Assembly: GCA_027886185.1 (NCBI GenBank)
Contig: WOAB01000593.1
Location: 335,001-399,000, forward strand
Origin: Rheum nobile
Taxonomy: Eukaryota > Streptophyta > Magnoliopsida > Caryophyllales > Polygonaceae
Reading direction: 5' to 3'
Length of the DNA: 64,000 nucleotides
Shown here piece after piece: positions 53,758 through 62,955 of this stretch; the first letter of the stretch is position 1; every line of letters starts with the position of its first letter. The notes under the pieces were generated by a model. The model saw only the letters and a program-made list of their open reading frames with translations. It made no database searches and was not told the DNA's origin. The position numbers were made by a program, and so were the translations under genes.

Positions 53758-54151
53758 TCACACCGAGGTCGACAATCTTGACCAGGCAGCGTGTGTGGAA
53801 CAAATTCTCTCATTAATCCACCAGGGTGCCCTCTTTGGCAGTGAGGATGCGGCACGTGACAAGGCCCAAGCGAGTGCCTTCATCATCGTTGGGCGTGCTA
53901 CAGTAGTATACATCACCATCATCGGCAGCGGCGATAAGTGAGTCCTCATCATGGGGCACGTTGTCGTCATAGACAGGCTCATCGTCGAAGGACTCGCAGC
54001 CGGCCTGGGAAAAGAGGGTGCGCTTGTTGTTGGGGCAGTCGCGCTGCACGTGGCCACGGCCTTGGCATTTGAAGCAGACGCGGTCATGGGTGCGGTCATC
54101 CTGGGTGGCAGCGGGACGCGCAGGAGGCACAGCGGCGCGCGCAGGGGGCGC
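53758..54151 (-). pseudogene. gag: CRM-like gag 2: zinc knuckle part
   Basis: Minus-strand frame 53813-54130 with CFKCQGRGHVQRDC and an acidic linker. Its N-terminal side is cut at 54151 by a solo LTR and continues at 55597. Confidence 0.85.
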
Positions 54152-54978
54152 GTGATAACAGGTTTTTGTCGTTCTAAAAACTGCTATGCAAAATATCCAA
54201 ACAAACCGTAAACCGTAGTCCTAGGTAAGTAAAGGTCGAATCCACAGGGAGACAGATCTATCTTAATATGCAATTCGTATGTCAATTTAAAGTAACCAAA
54301 GGGGGGTTTTGTTTGTTTTAGTAATCTAAGCATGCAAAGGCAAGAATAAACTAAAGATGAATGAATTCAGTAATGGGAAAAGCACTTAGTCAAACAACAT
54401 CCACTATTCGCATGACAAGTTGATCCTAGATACTCATTCAAAATCTCATGCAATGGTAATTCCAATTCCTTTTCAGAGATAACTAATAGCACAACCAGAT
54501 ACTATTAGCACTAACTAATTAAACAACCCTGAAACTATCAAGATTCAGTTTAACAGCAGCCTTACGGATAGGAATATAGTTGGATACAATTCTAGCATAA
54601 CACAACCAGATATTATCCTAGAATGTAAATCAATTCTCTTCTGCATGAGACTAGCACAACCAGATACTAGTACGATACAGTTGCTACTCTGAAATAGATA
54701 TGCTCAACCAGTAACAATCTAGATCTAGCAATCAATCAATAACAATAAACCCTAGTTGCGTCCAAATAGAGATTATCAATATCAATCATAAACAACTTAA
54801 GCAAGAGAAAGATAAAAACCATGCAATAGATTAAGAACGAGAATCTCACAACTTAATCCAAACGAAAGCTTCAGCGTCTGACTAAGCCAGGGAGGCTTAG
54901 TTCTTCATAACGTAGAAAAGGGAATTAGGGTTCCCAAAAAAAGATGATCCAAGATTGGAAAACAAGCCTTTTCTCAAC

Positions 54979-54987
54979 CCTTAAATA
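54979..54987 (-). promoter_or_regulatory. TATA-like box in the solo LTR
   Basis: Minus-strand TATTTAAGG, identical to that at 1453-1461. Confidence 0.5.
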
Positions 54988-55104
54988 CTAAAGGAAAATA
55001 AAGCTAAGTTAACCTAAAATGAAATAATAAAAAGTAATAAAATAATGCAATTAAAGAAACGGCGCGACGGACTTCAGACATCGGCGGTGGTCGCCGCATC
55101 TCCC

Positions 55105-55207
55105 ACGGCGGGCGCCGTAATCGCTTCGTAGCCAAGGTCGGTGGAAAGCCAATTGCGGCGGGCGCCGTAAGGTTCATGGCGGGCGCCGTAATTACGGCGG
55201 TCGCCGT
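55105..55207 (-). promoter_or_regulatory. GC palindrome cluster in the solo LTR
   Basis: ACGGCGGGCGCCGT (55105-55118) and relatives at about 55154-55168 and 55176-55189, and ACGGCGGTCGCCGT at 55194-55207, upstream of the TATA-like box on the minus strand. Confidence 0.5.
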
Positions 55208-55596
55208 TCTTCGGTTCAGCTCCTGCGACACTTCCGTAAAAATGTCATAACTTTTGATTCCCAACTCGGATCGCGCTCATATTTTGAGGACTTGCAGTAG
55301 ACTTCAAAATCTAACTCCTAGAATTGGAATCACTCCATTTGGACATCTGAGTAGAGAGAACGAACCAATTGAATTCAGCACATTGTTCTTCTACTCTTCA
55401 TTGCACTCCCTTGGCACCCACTACTGGTGGCTTCCTCCTCAGTGTCTCATATGATCTCCAAAACCGCTCAAACACCTCCAAAAACACTAACTTCGCCCCC
55501 AAACACCATACACATGAATGTGTCTAAATCTACCCGAATGGCACCAATAAATCCTCTAATGACTCTTACTTAAGCCCTACAAAGTAGTGCTTATCA

Positions 55597-56861
55597 GCGC
55601 GCTATGAGCAGAGGCAGCAGCAGGTGCTGTGGGGGTAGACCTAGACTGTGGAAAGGGGCGTGAAGAAAATTTTGAGTTTGGCTGAGAGTCATACTTGGGG
55701 TTTGTTTGCGACCACGAAGCCTTCTTCTTCCTTTGAATCTGCGCGTCTATCTCCATAGCGGTGTGGGTCATGGTGTTAAGGTCCTTGATGTTAAGAATCT
55801 TGAGCTGCTCGCGAACCTAATGTCAAGCCCACGCAGAAACATAGAACGCATGGCCGAGGGGGCGGGATGCACGCCAGCCTTGTGGCACATCTCCTATAGC
55901 TCGGCAAAGAACTCAAGCGGCATGCGAGACCCTTGTGTTGCCAAGGAAATCTTGAGGCGCATGTCCTCCTTGTAGTCTGCAGGCACATACCGCTTCGTCA
56001 TCACATAGACCAATTGGTTCCAGCTTAATGGGATCCAATCGCCTTCTAGCTCGCTCACTAGTGAGACGGAACCACCAAGCACGAGCGGCGCCGGTGAAGT
56101 GAATGGTTGCAATCTCGACCTTCTCATGCTCCAGATATTGGCAGTAAGCCAACGCATACTCCGTGGATTGTTGTCATTCAAGAAATTTGGAAGCATCATA
56201 TTTACCAGCAAAATAATCAAGTTTTACCTTTATGTCACAATGCTTAGACGCAACCATAGGGGGCTGCATAGGCGCGTTGCAGCGATCGTTGTGAAAGTCA
56301 CGCTGCAAGGGTTGGTATCGCCTGGCGTCGCGCACACGCTCGCGCTATGGGCGAAGCTTGCGGCGGCGCTGTCTTGGGGGCGCGCGGCTGTCCGTCGGTG
56401 GTGGCACATGCGTCGCGTTGCTCATGTGCAGACACACGGACACCGGGTATATAGTCCTCATCTTTTTCATAGTCGAAGAGGGTATCACTGACATTGGGTA
56501 TATCAGGCTGGCGCATGTCGGCTTCAAGGTCTTTGTCATCGTCGGCGAAGTCATGGAAGTTGTTGTTGTCGCGCAGTCTCGCTAGCGTTGTGGTAGCGCG
56601 CATTGCGGGCCACGGTCTTCCTCATGTTGATAGTGTTGACACAGGGATAAGGATCTATAGACATGCGGTGGCTGCGAGAGGGGCAAGCATCGGATGCGCC
56701 ATCATCTTCAAAGGGCTCATGGCGCGCGGAGGGAGTCACAAGGGTAGGATTGTACCGCTCACGCGCGTCCACGCGCCCTGACTGGTTCTGATGGCTCTCC
56801 ATCTGGGATCGCAGTCGTTGTGGTTGCACTGTCGACGTTTCAGCGGGGGCCTTACCGCGAG
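55597..56861 (-). pseudogene. gag: CRM-like gag 2: capsid and N-terminal region
   Basis: Minus-strand frames 55577-55771 (MTHTAMEIDAQIQRKKKASW), 55894-56220 (LVYVMTKRYVPADYKEDMRL, with VEIATIHFTGAARAWWFRLT in a neighbouring frame 55913-56152), 56298-56603 and 56551-56829 (acidic, Arg/Asp-rich). Capsid motifs match element 1 (HFRGAARMWWHRF; LVYVMTKKYV). At least four frameshifts break it. A hAT-like MITE interrupts it at 56862. Confidence 0.8.
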
Positions 56862-57216
56862 CAATGTTCTAAAAATCGCTAGGCGGGAGCTGGGCGGTGA
56901 GGAGGGGCCTAGCGCCTAGGCGGATTAAAAATTAATGTGTGATCCATGTGATTATTTGATTATGTTATCCCAAATCCATTATTGTTCATAAAAATATGTT
57001 GGGATGAGGTTTGTCTTTAAATTATGGGCCTTATTTTCAAAGCTCAACCCAAAAGTATGTTCTATCCATCCTCTATCTCCTAAGATGTTGTTGCTTCCAC
57101 AACATCTGATACTTCTTCTCACCTAGGTGGCCTTAGGCGGGGTCCTAGGCGGTGGATGACCTCCTAACGCCTAGACGGGGCCTAGGCGGCAGTAGGCGGG
57201 GATTTTTAGAACATTG
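56862..57216. mobile_element. hAT-like MITE, 355 bp
   Basis: Perfect 16-bp TIRs CAATGTTCTAAAAATC. Target ACCGCGAG (56854-56861) and ACTGCGAG (57217-57224), 7 of 8 identical. Subterminal GGCGCTAGGCG/CGCCTAGGC repeats on both sides. Non-coding; a common plant MITE type. Confidence 0.85.
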
Positions 57217-57224
57217 ACTGCGAG

Positions 57225-57349
57225 AGAGGGCGGCATCATCAACCGTGTCAGGCCACTGCGCTGTTAAATTGACCATGTGTATCGTGCGCGTTGTTGGCTG
57301 CACGCAGTTGCGCGATCTCGGTGTTGCGCTCGCGTAGCGCTGCGGCAGT
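57225..57349 (-). pseudogene. gag: CRM-like gag 2: fragment between MITE and solo LTR
   Basis: Minus-strand ALRERNTEIAQLRAANNAHDT, a helical reading that continues from the gag start on the far side of the next solo LTR. Confidence 0.6.
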
Positions 57350-57843
57350 TGATAAGCACTACTTTGTAGGGCTTAACTAAGAGTTATTAGAGGGTTTTAT
57401 TGGTGCCATTCGGGTAGATTTAGACACATTCATGTGCATGGTGTTTGGGGGCGAAGATTGGTGTTTTGGTGGTGTTTTGAGCTTATTGGAGTACATTTGA
57501 AGATTCGGGATATGGAGCCACCAAGGAGTATGGAGTTAGAGAGGAGAAGTGTGGATTTGGTGGTCTGGAGAAGCAAATTGAAGATATCCAGAGGAAGAGA
57601 AGTTGACCACTGAGGAGACGAAGAAGAACCAAGGAGAGAGTCCACACGAGAGTAGAAGAACAATGTGATGAATTCAATTGATTCGTTCTCTCTACTCAGA
57701 TGTCCAAATGTAGTGATTCTAATTCTAGGAGTTAGATATTGAAGTCTACTACAAGTCCCCAAAATATGAGCGCAATCCGAGTTGGGAATCAAAAGTTATT
57801 AAGTTTTATGAAAGTGGTGCAGAAGCTGAAAATCGAGCATTAA

Positions 57844-57875
57844 CCGCGATCGCGGGTCTTGGGCCGCGATCGCGG
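57844..57875 (+). promoter_or_regulatory. Two perfect 12-bp GC palindromes in the solo LTR
   Basis: CCGCGATCGCGG at 57844-57855 and 57864-57875, about 120-150 bp upstream of TATAAATA. They occupy the position of the ACGGCG..CGCCGT cluster in the other two LTRs. Confidence 0.5.
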
Positions 57876-57993
57876 GTCATCAGCGTCGAAAGCTGTGTCT
57901 TTTCCTGAGCTTATCTTTTCAGATTTCTTTTTCCCTTTTTCTTATTTTTAATTTAGTTAGTTTCTTAATGGGCTAGGTCATTTGTTAGAGCCC

Positions 57994-58001
57994 TATAAAT
58001 A
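57994..58001 (+). promoter_or_regulatory. TATA box in the solo LTR
   Basis: TATAAATA followed by a pyrimidine-rich stretch and, 50 bp on, the R/U5-like part of the LTR. Confidence 0.55.
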
Positions 58002-58837
58002 CTTTCTTTTAGCATTAGGTTTAGGAGTCCACACTCTTATTCCACTTTAGTTGCAATTTTCATCGTTGTTTACTTTCCTTTGAAGTTTCACCATGACTAT
58101 GAGGAGCTAAGCCTCTTTGGCTTAGTCTGGCAATGGAAGCTTAAGTTTTGATTATTGGTTGTGAGGTTATGTTCCCTTTCTTAATTCCTATTGGATTATA
58201 TTATCTCTTCTAAGCTTATTCCATTGGATTTCATTGATTGCACTAGCCCGCGCAACTAGTTGTTGTTGGTGATTTTCATATTGCTAGGATTAGGAAACTG
58301 TTGGGCTAACGTCCTATTCCGCTGTAGCAACTACAATTTACATGCTCTGGTTGAAATTGTTCTATTGTAGGGAGAGATAATTACATGGTAAATGCATCTG
58401 AGCGAGCATTCTGTGTATCCTGATTAATTCTTATTTGTATTGCTGCCTTTGGGTTGAACCTTTAGTGGTACTAGGGTTATTCATTGGTAAGGGTTCTTTG
58501 TGGAAGGTTTCCCTCTGAATCTACACAAGATCGGGACAGGAATAATCATAGGAAGGAATTGGAAGTAATCTAGGATCAACCAACCAAAACTTAAGTGGAA
58601 ATTGCCTGGCTAAGTGTTTTCTCACATTTGATTGCATATTATTTATTCTGTTTTATTTCTTACTTGATTTAAACCTCACAAACCCCCCTTGTTACTGCAT
58701 ATTCGATTGGTATTCGATTTGTGATAAGAAAATAGACGCTTGTGATTCTCTTGGGATTTCGACCCTTGCTTGCTTACTATACTAGTTTGAAAGTTGAGGT
58801 TTACTTTGAGTTGGCATAACGACCTTAGACCACGTCA

Positions 58838-58974
58838 GCAGTCGCTTCCTCGCGCGCGGCAAGCTCGGCTTCCTTCGTGGCGAGTTGGGCTTGCAGTGTG
58901 GCGTAGGCCTCTTGCGCGTTGCGGATGCGCTGCGCAACGTCAGCTTTGTTGGATGGGGAATTCGTTGTGTCCAT
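58838..58974 (-). pseudogene. gag: CRM-like gag 2: N-terminus
   Basis: Minus-strand start ATG at 58972-58974: MDTTNSPSNKADVAQRIRNA, then ATLQAQLATKEAELAAREEA, a coiled coil, up to the solo LTR. I prefer this ATG to one at 59155-59157 because the upstream stretch is hydrophobic and falls in the leader. Confidence 0.7.
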
Positions 58975-59900
58975 GGAGAAATCACTTACACGAATCATGA
59001 ACAAGCAAGAGATCAAACAAATCAAAGCAAAAGAACCAAGGCCAAACCAAGTCCTTATCTCGCAAGAAACCAAGAAAAATTTCTGCGTAAGGAAACAATT
59101 TTGGGCTTGCGTGAGGCGGGTTGGTTTGACGTTTGGCTTGAAACAAAGAATTAGCAAGAATCAATTCAAGCAAGCGTCTTGATCCAAACAAATCAAGCAA
59201 TCAATTTCAAGTCTTCAAATTAAGTGGCAAAAATTCGCAAGCAAGAAGGTTGAAACCTTTATTGATTGTTGTTGAAAACGTGATTTAGAGGAAGTGGAGA
59301 GGTGAGAGAATGGATCTTGCATTGTGTGAATAGGCTTCGCCTAGAGTGCCTGAGGTTTTTGTTTTTCTGTTGCCCTTCCTTAGAAAAATTGAGAGAATCT
59401 TTGGAAGACAATATTTTTTTAATTCGGACGCAAGACTCTCCTTTTTTTAATAGAATCTCACAAGATTGTGTTGTCTTGTGAGAGAAGAGGGATTTCGTCC
59501 AACCAGAAATAAAGCAATAACTAACTAGAATGCAAATTCTATCCAAATAAAATAAGAGAGAGAAAAAGATTTCAAACGTTGTTAGGAAAGTTATCTACTT
59601 GCAAGGAAAAGATAATGCTAAAAGAAAAGAATAAGATATTTAGGAAAGGGGTAAGATTTGGATAACAAACTTTGAAAAGTCAAAGATATTGTGTTGGAAG
59701 CCAAGAAAAGGGTTAGGCATGCCGTAAGTAAGGCTCGGTTGCGGTGGCGGTAGTCACGGATGGCTGTGCGCGGTGGGTGGCGGTAGCGGCGGTGGTGGGC
59801 AGCGGTAGCGGCGGCGGTGGGCGAAAAGTGGTCAAAGAAAGATTTTTATGCAGAAAATTTTCAAAGTTTGCAAGAGAAACAAGAAGACTTAACTTAACGG
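58975..59900 (-). other. CRM-like element 2, untranslated leader
   Basis: Leader between primer site and gag. Carries a dense GGCGGT/GGTGGC run at 59735-59822 on the plus strand (C-rich in the element RNA). Confidence 0.6.
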
Positions 59901-59902
59901 TG

Positions 59903-59914
59903 GCTCTGATACCA
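59903..59914 (-). promoter_or_regulatory. CRM-like element 2, primer binding site
   Basis: Minus-strand TGGTATCAGAGC, two bases from the LTR: unmutated initiator-Met site. Confidence 0.9.
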
Positions 59915-59916
59915 GT

Positions 59917-61172
59917 TGATGTGAAAGTCCCCGTTGGCACGATCGCAGATGCCCTGGAACGCAACGAAGTCAAGCCAAGCGCCAAGCTTGCGTCTTCTGA
60001 GTACAGTAGAGGTTTCTTGAAACCAAAGAGATGGCATTCTTCCTTGTGTGTCACCGTGGAAACCAAGGTGTTCGTGGCCTTGTTGAATTGCACGAAATCC
60101 ACAAGAGAGGATGAATGAAACCTCAAAGGACTTAGAGGTTATCTTGTCGTAGTGTCGGTTGCGGAGATCAAAGAGATGATCTTTGTTGAAGACGAACGAA
60201 GTGACGGTCGTCTAGGGATATGATGATCAAAGAGATGATCAACTTAGGTTGAACAATCCACAACAGAACAACCCTAAAACTCGGATCTTTGGATCCAACC
60301 ACGACAATGACGCCAAGCTCAAGCAAGGAGAAAATCTCGACTTTATTAACTTAAGCAAAACGTCAATTTACAATGGAAATAAAAAGTATTTAAAGGCTAA
60401 GCTAAATGCTAAAGACAGGAAATAACAAAGCTAAAGCATGGGCTTGGACGAGCGGCCCACAACACATGGCGTGCGCCCCGTCAAGCCAAAAACACTAAAA
60501 ATAACAACCTTCTAAAAATGTCTCAAAATATCCAAAACAACCTCAGAATAACTCAAAAGGGAAATAACCAAGACTCACGCCAGGGGGCACGTTGTAGGCA
60601 TCGCACCGCAGGAGACGCGACAGCGCGCATGACATAGGGAGTGTCACGCGACATGCGACGATAGTGTCTCGTAGCGCGCACGACAGCGAGTGTCACGCGA
60701 TGCGGGCAACACATGCGACGCGCGATGCGACACGACCACCTCGGCTAGTAAACCTCAAAACCCAAAAATGTGACTGCAGTCACGCCGATGGGCTCGAATG
60801 CGGTGTCGGTGCTTGCAATGGACCTGGTGACCAGCGACTAGGTTGCTTGGGCGATGGCGCGTGCTTGCGCTCTGGTCACGGGTCCGGGGCACGGAGGCTG
60901 AGCTTGTCTTCTTCGTTCTTCGCCGTCAAGGTGGAGGGTAGGGAGCCATCATCGACCACCTCGGCTAGTAAACCTCAAAACCCAAAAATGTTATTACAGT
61001 CACGCTGATGTACTCGGATGCAGTGCTAGTGCTTGTGATGGACCTGGTGACCAACGACTAGGTTGCTTGGGCGATGGCGCGTGCTCACGCTCTGGTCACG
61101 GGTCCAGGGGCACAGAGGTTGAGCTTGTCTTCTTCGTCCTTCGCCGTCAAGGTGGAGTGTAGGGAGCCATCA
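59917..61172 (-). repeat. CRM-like element 2, 5' LTR with internal duplication
   Basis: TGATGTGAAAGTCCCC... to ...GGGAGCCATCA. The last part is present twice in tandem (60733-60952 and 60953-61172, 220-bp offset); the 3' LTR has one unit. Confidence 0.9.
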
Positions 61173-61177
61173 ACAAG

Positions 61178-61449
61178 TTGTGTTGGAGATGATGAGCAAC
61201 TTAAGGAGCTTGCGAGACAAAAAAATGAGCATGTCTGACAAAGTGCATGAATTGAAAATTATGAAGGAGGCACGGAAGAGGGAGAAGCAAGCACGATTTA
61301 TTCAGATGAAAAACATTGATTTGGAACAAACGTTGGTGATTGAGAGAACTAAGAAGTGGGACATACTCCAATATCTGACGGGGAAACCTAATCTTCCATC
61401 GGAAGAAGAAGTTATCAAGATAACATTGATGAAAGAATTATGTGGTTAA
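61178..61449 (+). pseudogene. PIF/Harbinger ORF1, 3' part
   Basis: Continues ORF1 after the CRM-like element. The main frame reads SLRDKKMSMSDKVHELKIMK, ARKREKQARFIQMKNIDLEQ and ends KELCG before a stop at 61447-61449. The charged coiled coil matches the C-terminus of plant PIF Myb-like proteins. The frame arriving from 49343 is offset by one base and meets a TGA at about 61236, so an indel lies near the A-run at 61219. Confidence 0.75.
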
Positions 61450-61724
61450 GTATTATCCATGTACTCAAGAGGAAGATGTTTTTGTAGTGTTTATTTTTTG
61501 CCTTGCATATTTTATTTCCGCATTCATGTTTCATCTTGTAATGCATGTCTCAATCTTGTTATACATCTATCTATCTTGTAATGCATATTTCAATATTGTA
61601 ATGCATTTTCAATCTTGTAACACTTTACTTAATGTAATGCATGTTTATGTAAGTGATAGCTTCTTTCTTATTGATCCATGTGATAGCTTCTGCAAAGTCA
61701 TTTCCTCTAAAAAGATAACAAGTA

Positions 61725-62095
61725 ATTTTTGGACTAATAAAAAAATGCTTTTATGGTTGGCATTTGAAATCTTTTCTTGTGGTCCTAAATCATGCAGAGA
61801 AAGTAATTTATTGCTTTTGCAAACATAGCATGTGATACCATGCTTTTCTGTTTTTTGGACTAACCCATAAATATGCTTTTATGGTTGGCATTTGATATCT
61901 TTTCTTGTGGCCCTAAATCATGCAAAGAAAGCAATTTATTGCTTCTACAAATATAGCATGTGATACCATGCTTTTTTGTTTTTGGACTAACCCATAAAGA
62001 TGCTTTTATGGTTGGCATTTTATAGCAATTCATGTGGTCTTAAATTAAGCAGATAAAGGAATTTATAAAATCTGCAAACATAACATGTGATAGCT
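61725..62095. repeat. Tandem repeat, about 126 bp, 3 units, between ORF1 and transposase
   Basis: Units start TTTTGGACTAA and contain TGCTTTTATGGTTGGCATTT, recurring at about 61731, 61857 and 61984. The third is more diverged. Confidence 0.8.
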
Positions 62096-62177
62096 TTTCA
62101 AAGATCTATACAAGTTAGGATAACTAAGGGTTTATTTTTACTCCTCAAATTTCAAAAAAAATCTTCAATCTCTAAAA

Positions 62178-62955
62178 ATGTCTAGTTCATTCTCAAACTC
62201 AAACCCTATCCTTTCTAGCAATAGCTCTGAAGATGATGAGTTGACAACACTTTTACAAGAGGTTATTCTTGCGTGTAATGCAGTTCAAGAACGTGCTCAA
62301 CATCGCACAAACATTGCACAATCAGAAGGTTCACGAAGGCGACGTCGTTGAACCTATATTGAAAGAGACAGGGAACAAGGCTATGAGCAAATTTACAAAG
62401 ATTATTTCTTTGACCAACCAACTTATCTAGATGATGTATTCCGACATAGGTTCAGAATGCGCAAGGAAGTTTTCAAGCTCATTGTGGAAAGACTAGAGAA
62501 TGGAATGGAGTACTTTCAACAAAGACCAAATGCATTGGGTAGGCTTGGTGTATCTGCATTAAAAAATGTAGTAGTGCCCTGCGTATGTTGGCTTATGGAA
62601 CTGTCACTGATGCTTGTGATGAGTATCTTCGTCTTTCTAGAGGAACCGCAAGGCAGTGCTTGGAGCATTTTGTTGATAGAATCATTACCTTTTTTGGTGA
62701 TGAGTATAGCAGGCGTCCAACTGTGGCAGACACACAACGCCTTCTAAGCGTGGGAGAGTCTCGTGGCTTTCCCGGAATGTTGGGTAGTATCGATTGTATG
62801 CATTGGGGGTGGAAAAATTGTCCAACTGCATGGAAAGGTCAATATGCCCGTGGAGATCATGGCCATCCGACAATTGTTTTGGAGGTTGTTGCATCATACG
62901 ACATATGGTTATGGCATGCATTTTTTGGGGTACCAGGTATGTGTAATGATATTAA
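62178..62955 (+). pseudogene. PIF/Harbinger transposase (HARBI1-type), truncated
   Basis: ATG at 62178. The N-terminal helical part is SSSFSNSNPILSSNSSEDDE, then a premature TGA (62349-62351). DQPTYLDDVFRHRFRMRKEV and FKLIVERL follow, then a one-base shift in the A-run at about 62560, then AYGTVTDACDEYLRLSRGTA. The DDE nuclease begins with MLGSIDCMHWGWKNCPTAWK, giving the first catalytic Asp, and continues HPTIVLEVVASYDIWLWHAF and GVPGMCNDIN, the second Asp region. It is cut at 62955, so the last acidic residue is lost. It would cut and paste the element at TTA/TAA targets. Confidence 0.9.

Larger units (their letters stand above)
54152..55596 (-). mobile_element. Solo LTR, Athila type, 1445 bp
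   Basis: TGATAACAGG to GTGCTTATCA on the plus strand, with target duplication GCGCG at 54147-54151 and 55597-55601. No internal region. Close to the LTR at 631 in its left part and in the GC palindromes. Minus orientation. Confidence 0.9.
57350..58837 (+). mobile_element. Solo LTR, Athila-related, 1488 bp
   Basis: TGATAAGCACTACTTTGTAG to ...CCACGTCA with target duplication GCAGT at 57345-57349 and 58838-58842. Its start matches the inverted right end of the solo LTR at 55596, so it lies in the opposite orientation; the 3' end is diverged, showing a different subfamily. Confidence 0.9.
49344..61172 (-). mobile_element. CRM-like Ty3/gypsy retrotransposon 2
   Basis: Target duplication ACAAG at 49339-49343 and 61173-61177, which restores Harbinger ORF1 sequence when one copy is removed. 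Minus-strand gag-pol of the same lineage as the element at 27484: an initiator-Met primer site, TGATG...CATCA LTRs and pol running into the 3' LTR. LTRs of 1030 and 1256 bp differ at about 8% in the first 150 bp, and the 5' one has a 220-bp tandem duplication. Two solo LTRs and a MITE are nested in gag. Confidence 0.9.
47624..62955 (+). mobile_element. PIF/Harbinger DNA transposon, left end to transposase
   Basis: Left terminus GGGCATGTTTATTGGTGGG follows a TTA target (47621-47623); the same site is empty in copy A (22272-22274). It carries the two PIF genes on the plus strand: a Myb/SANT-like ORF1 and a HARBI1-type transposase. ORF1 is split by a CRM-like retrotransposon, and the transposase is cut by a Helitron-like insertion, so the right terminus is beyond the window. 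Confidence 0.85.
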
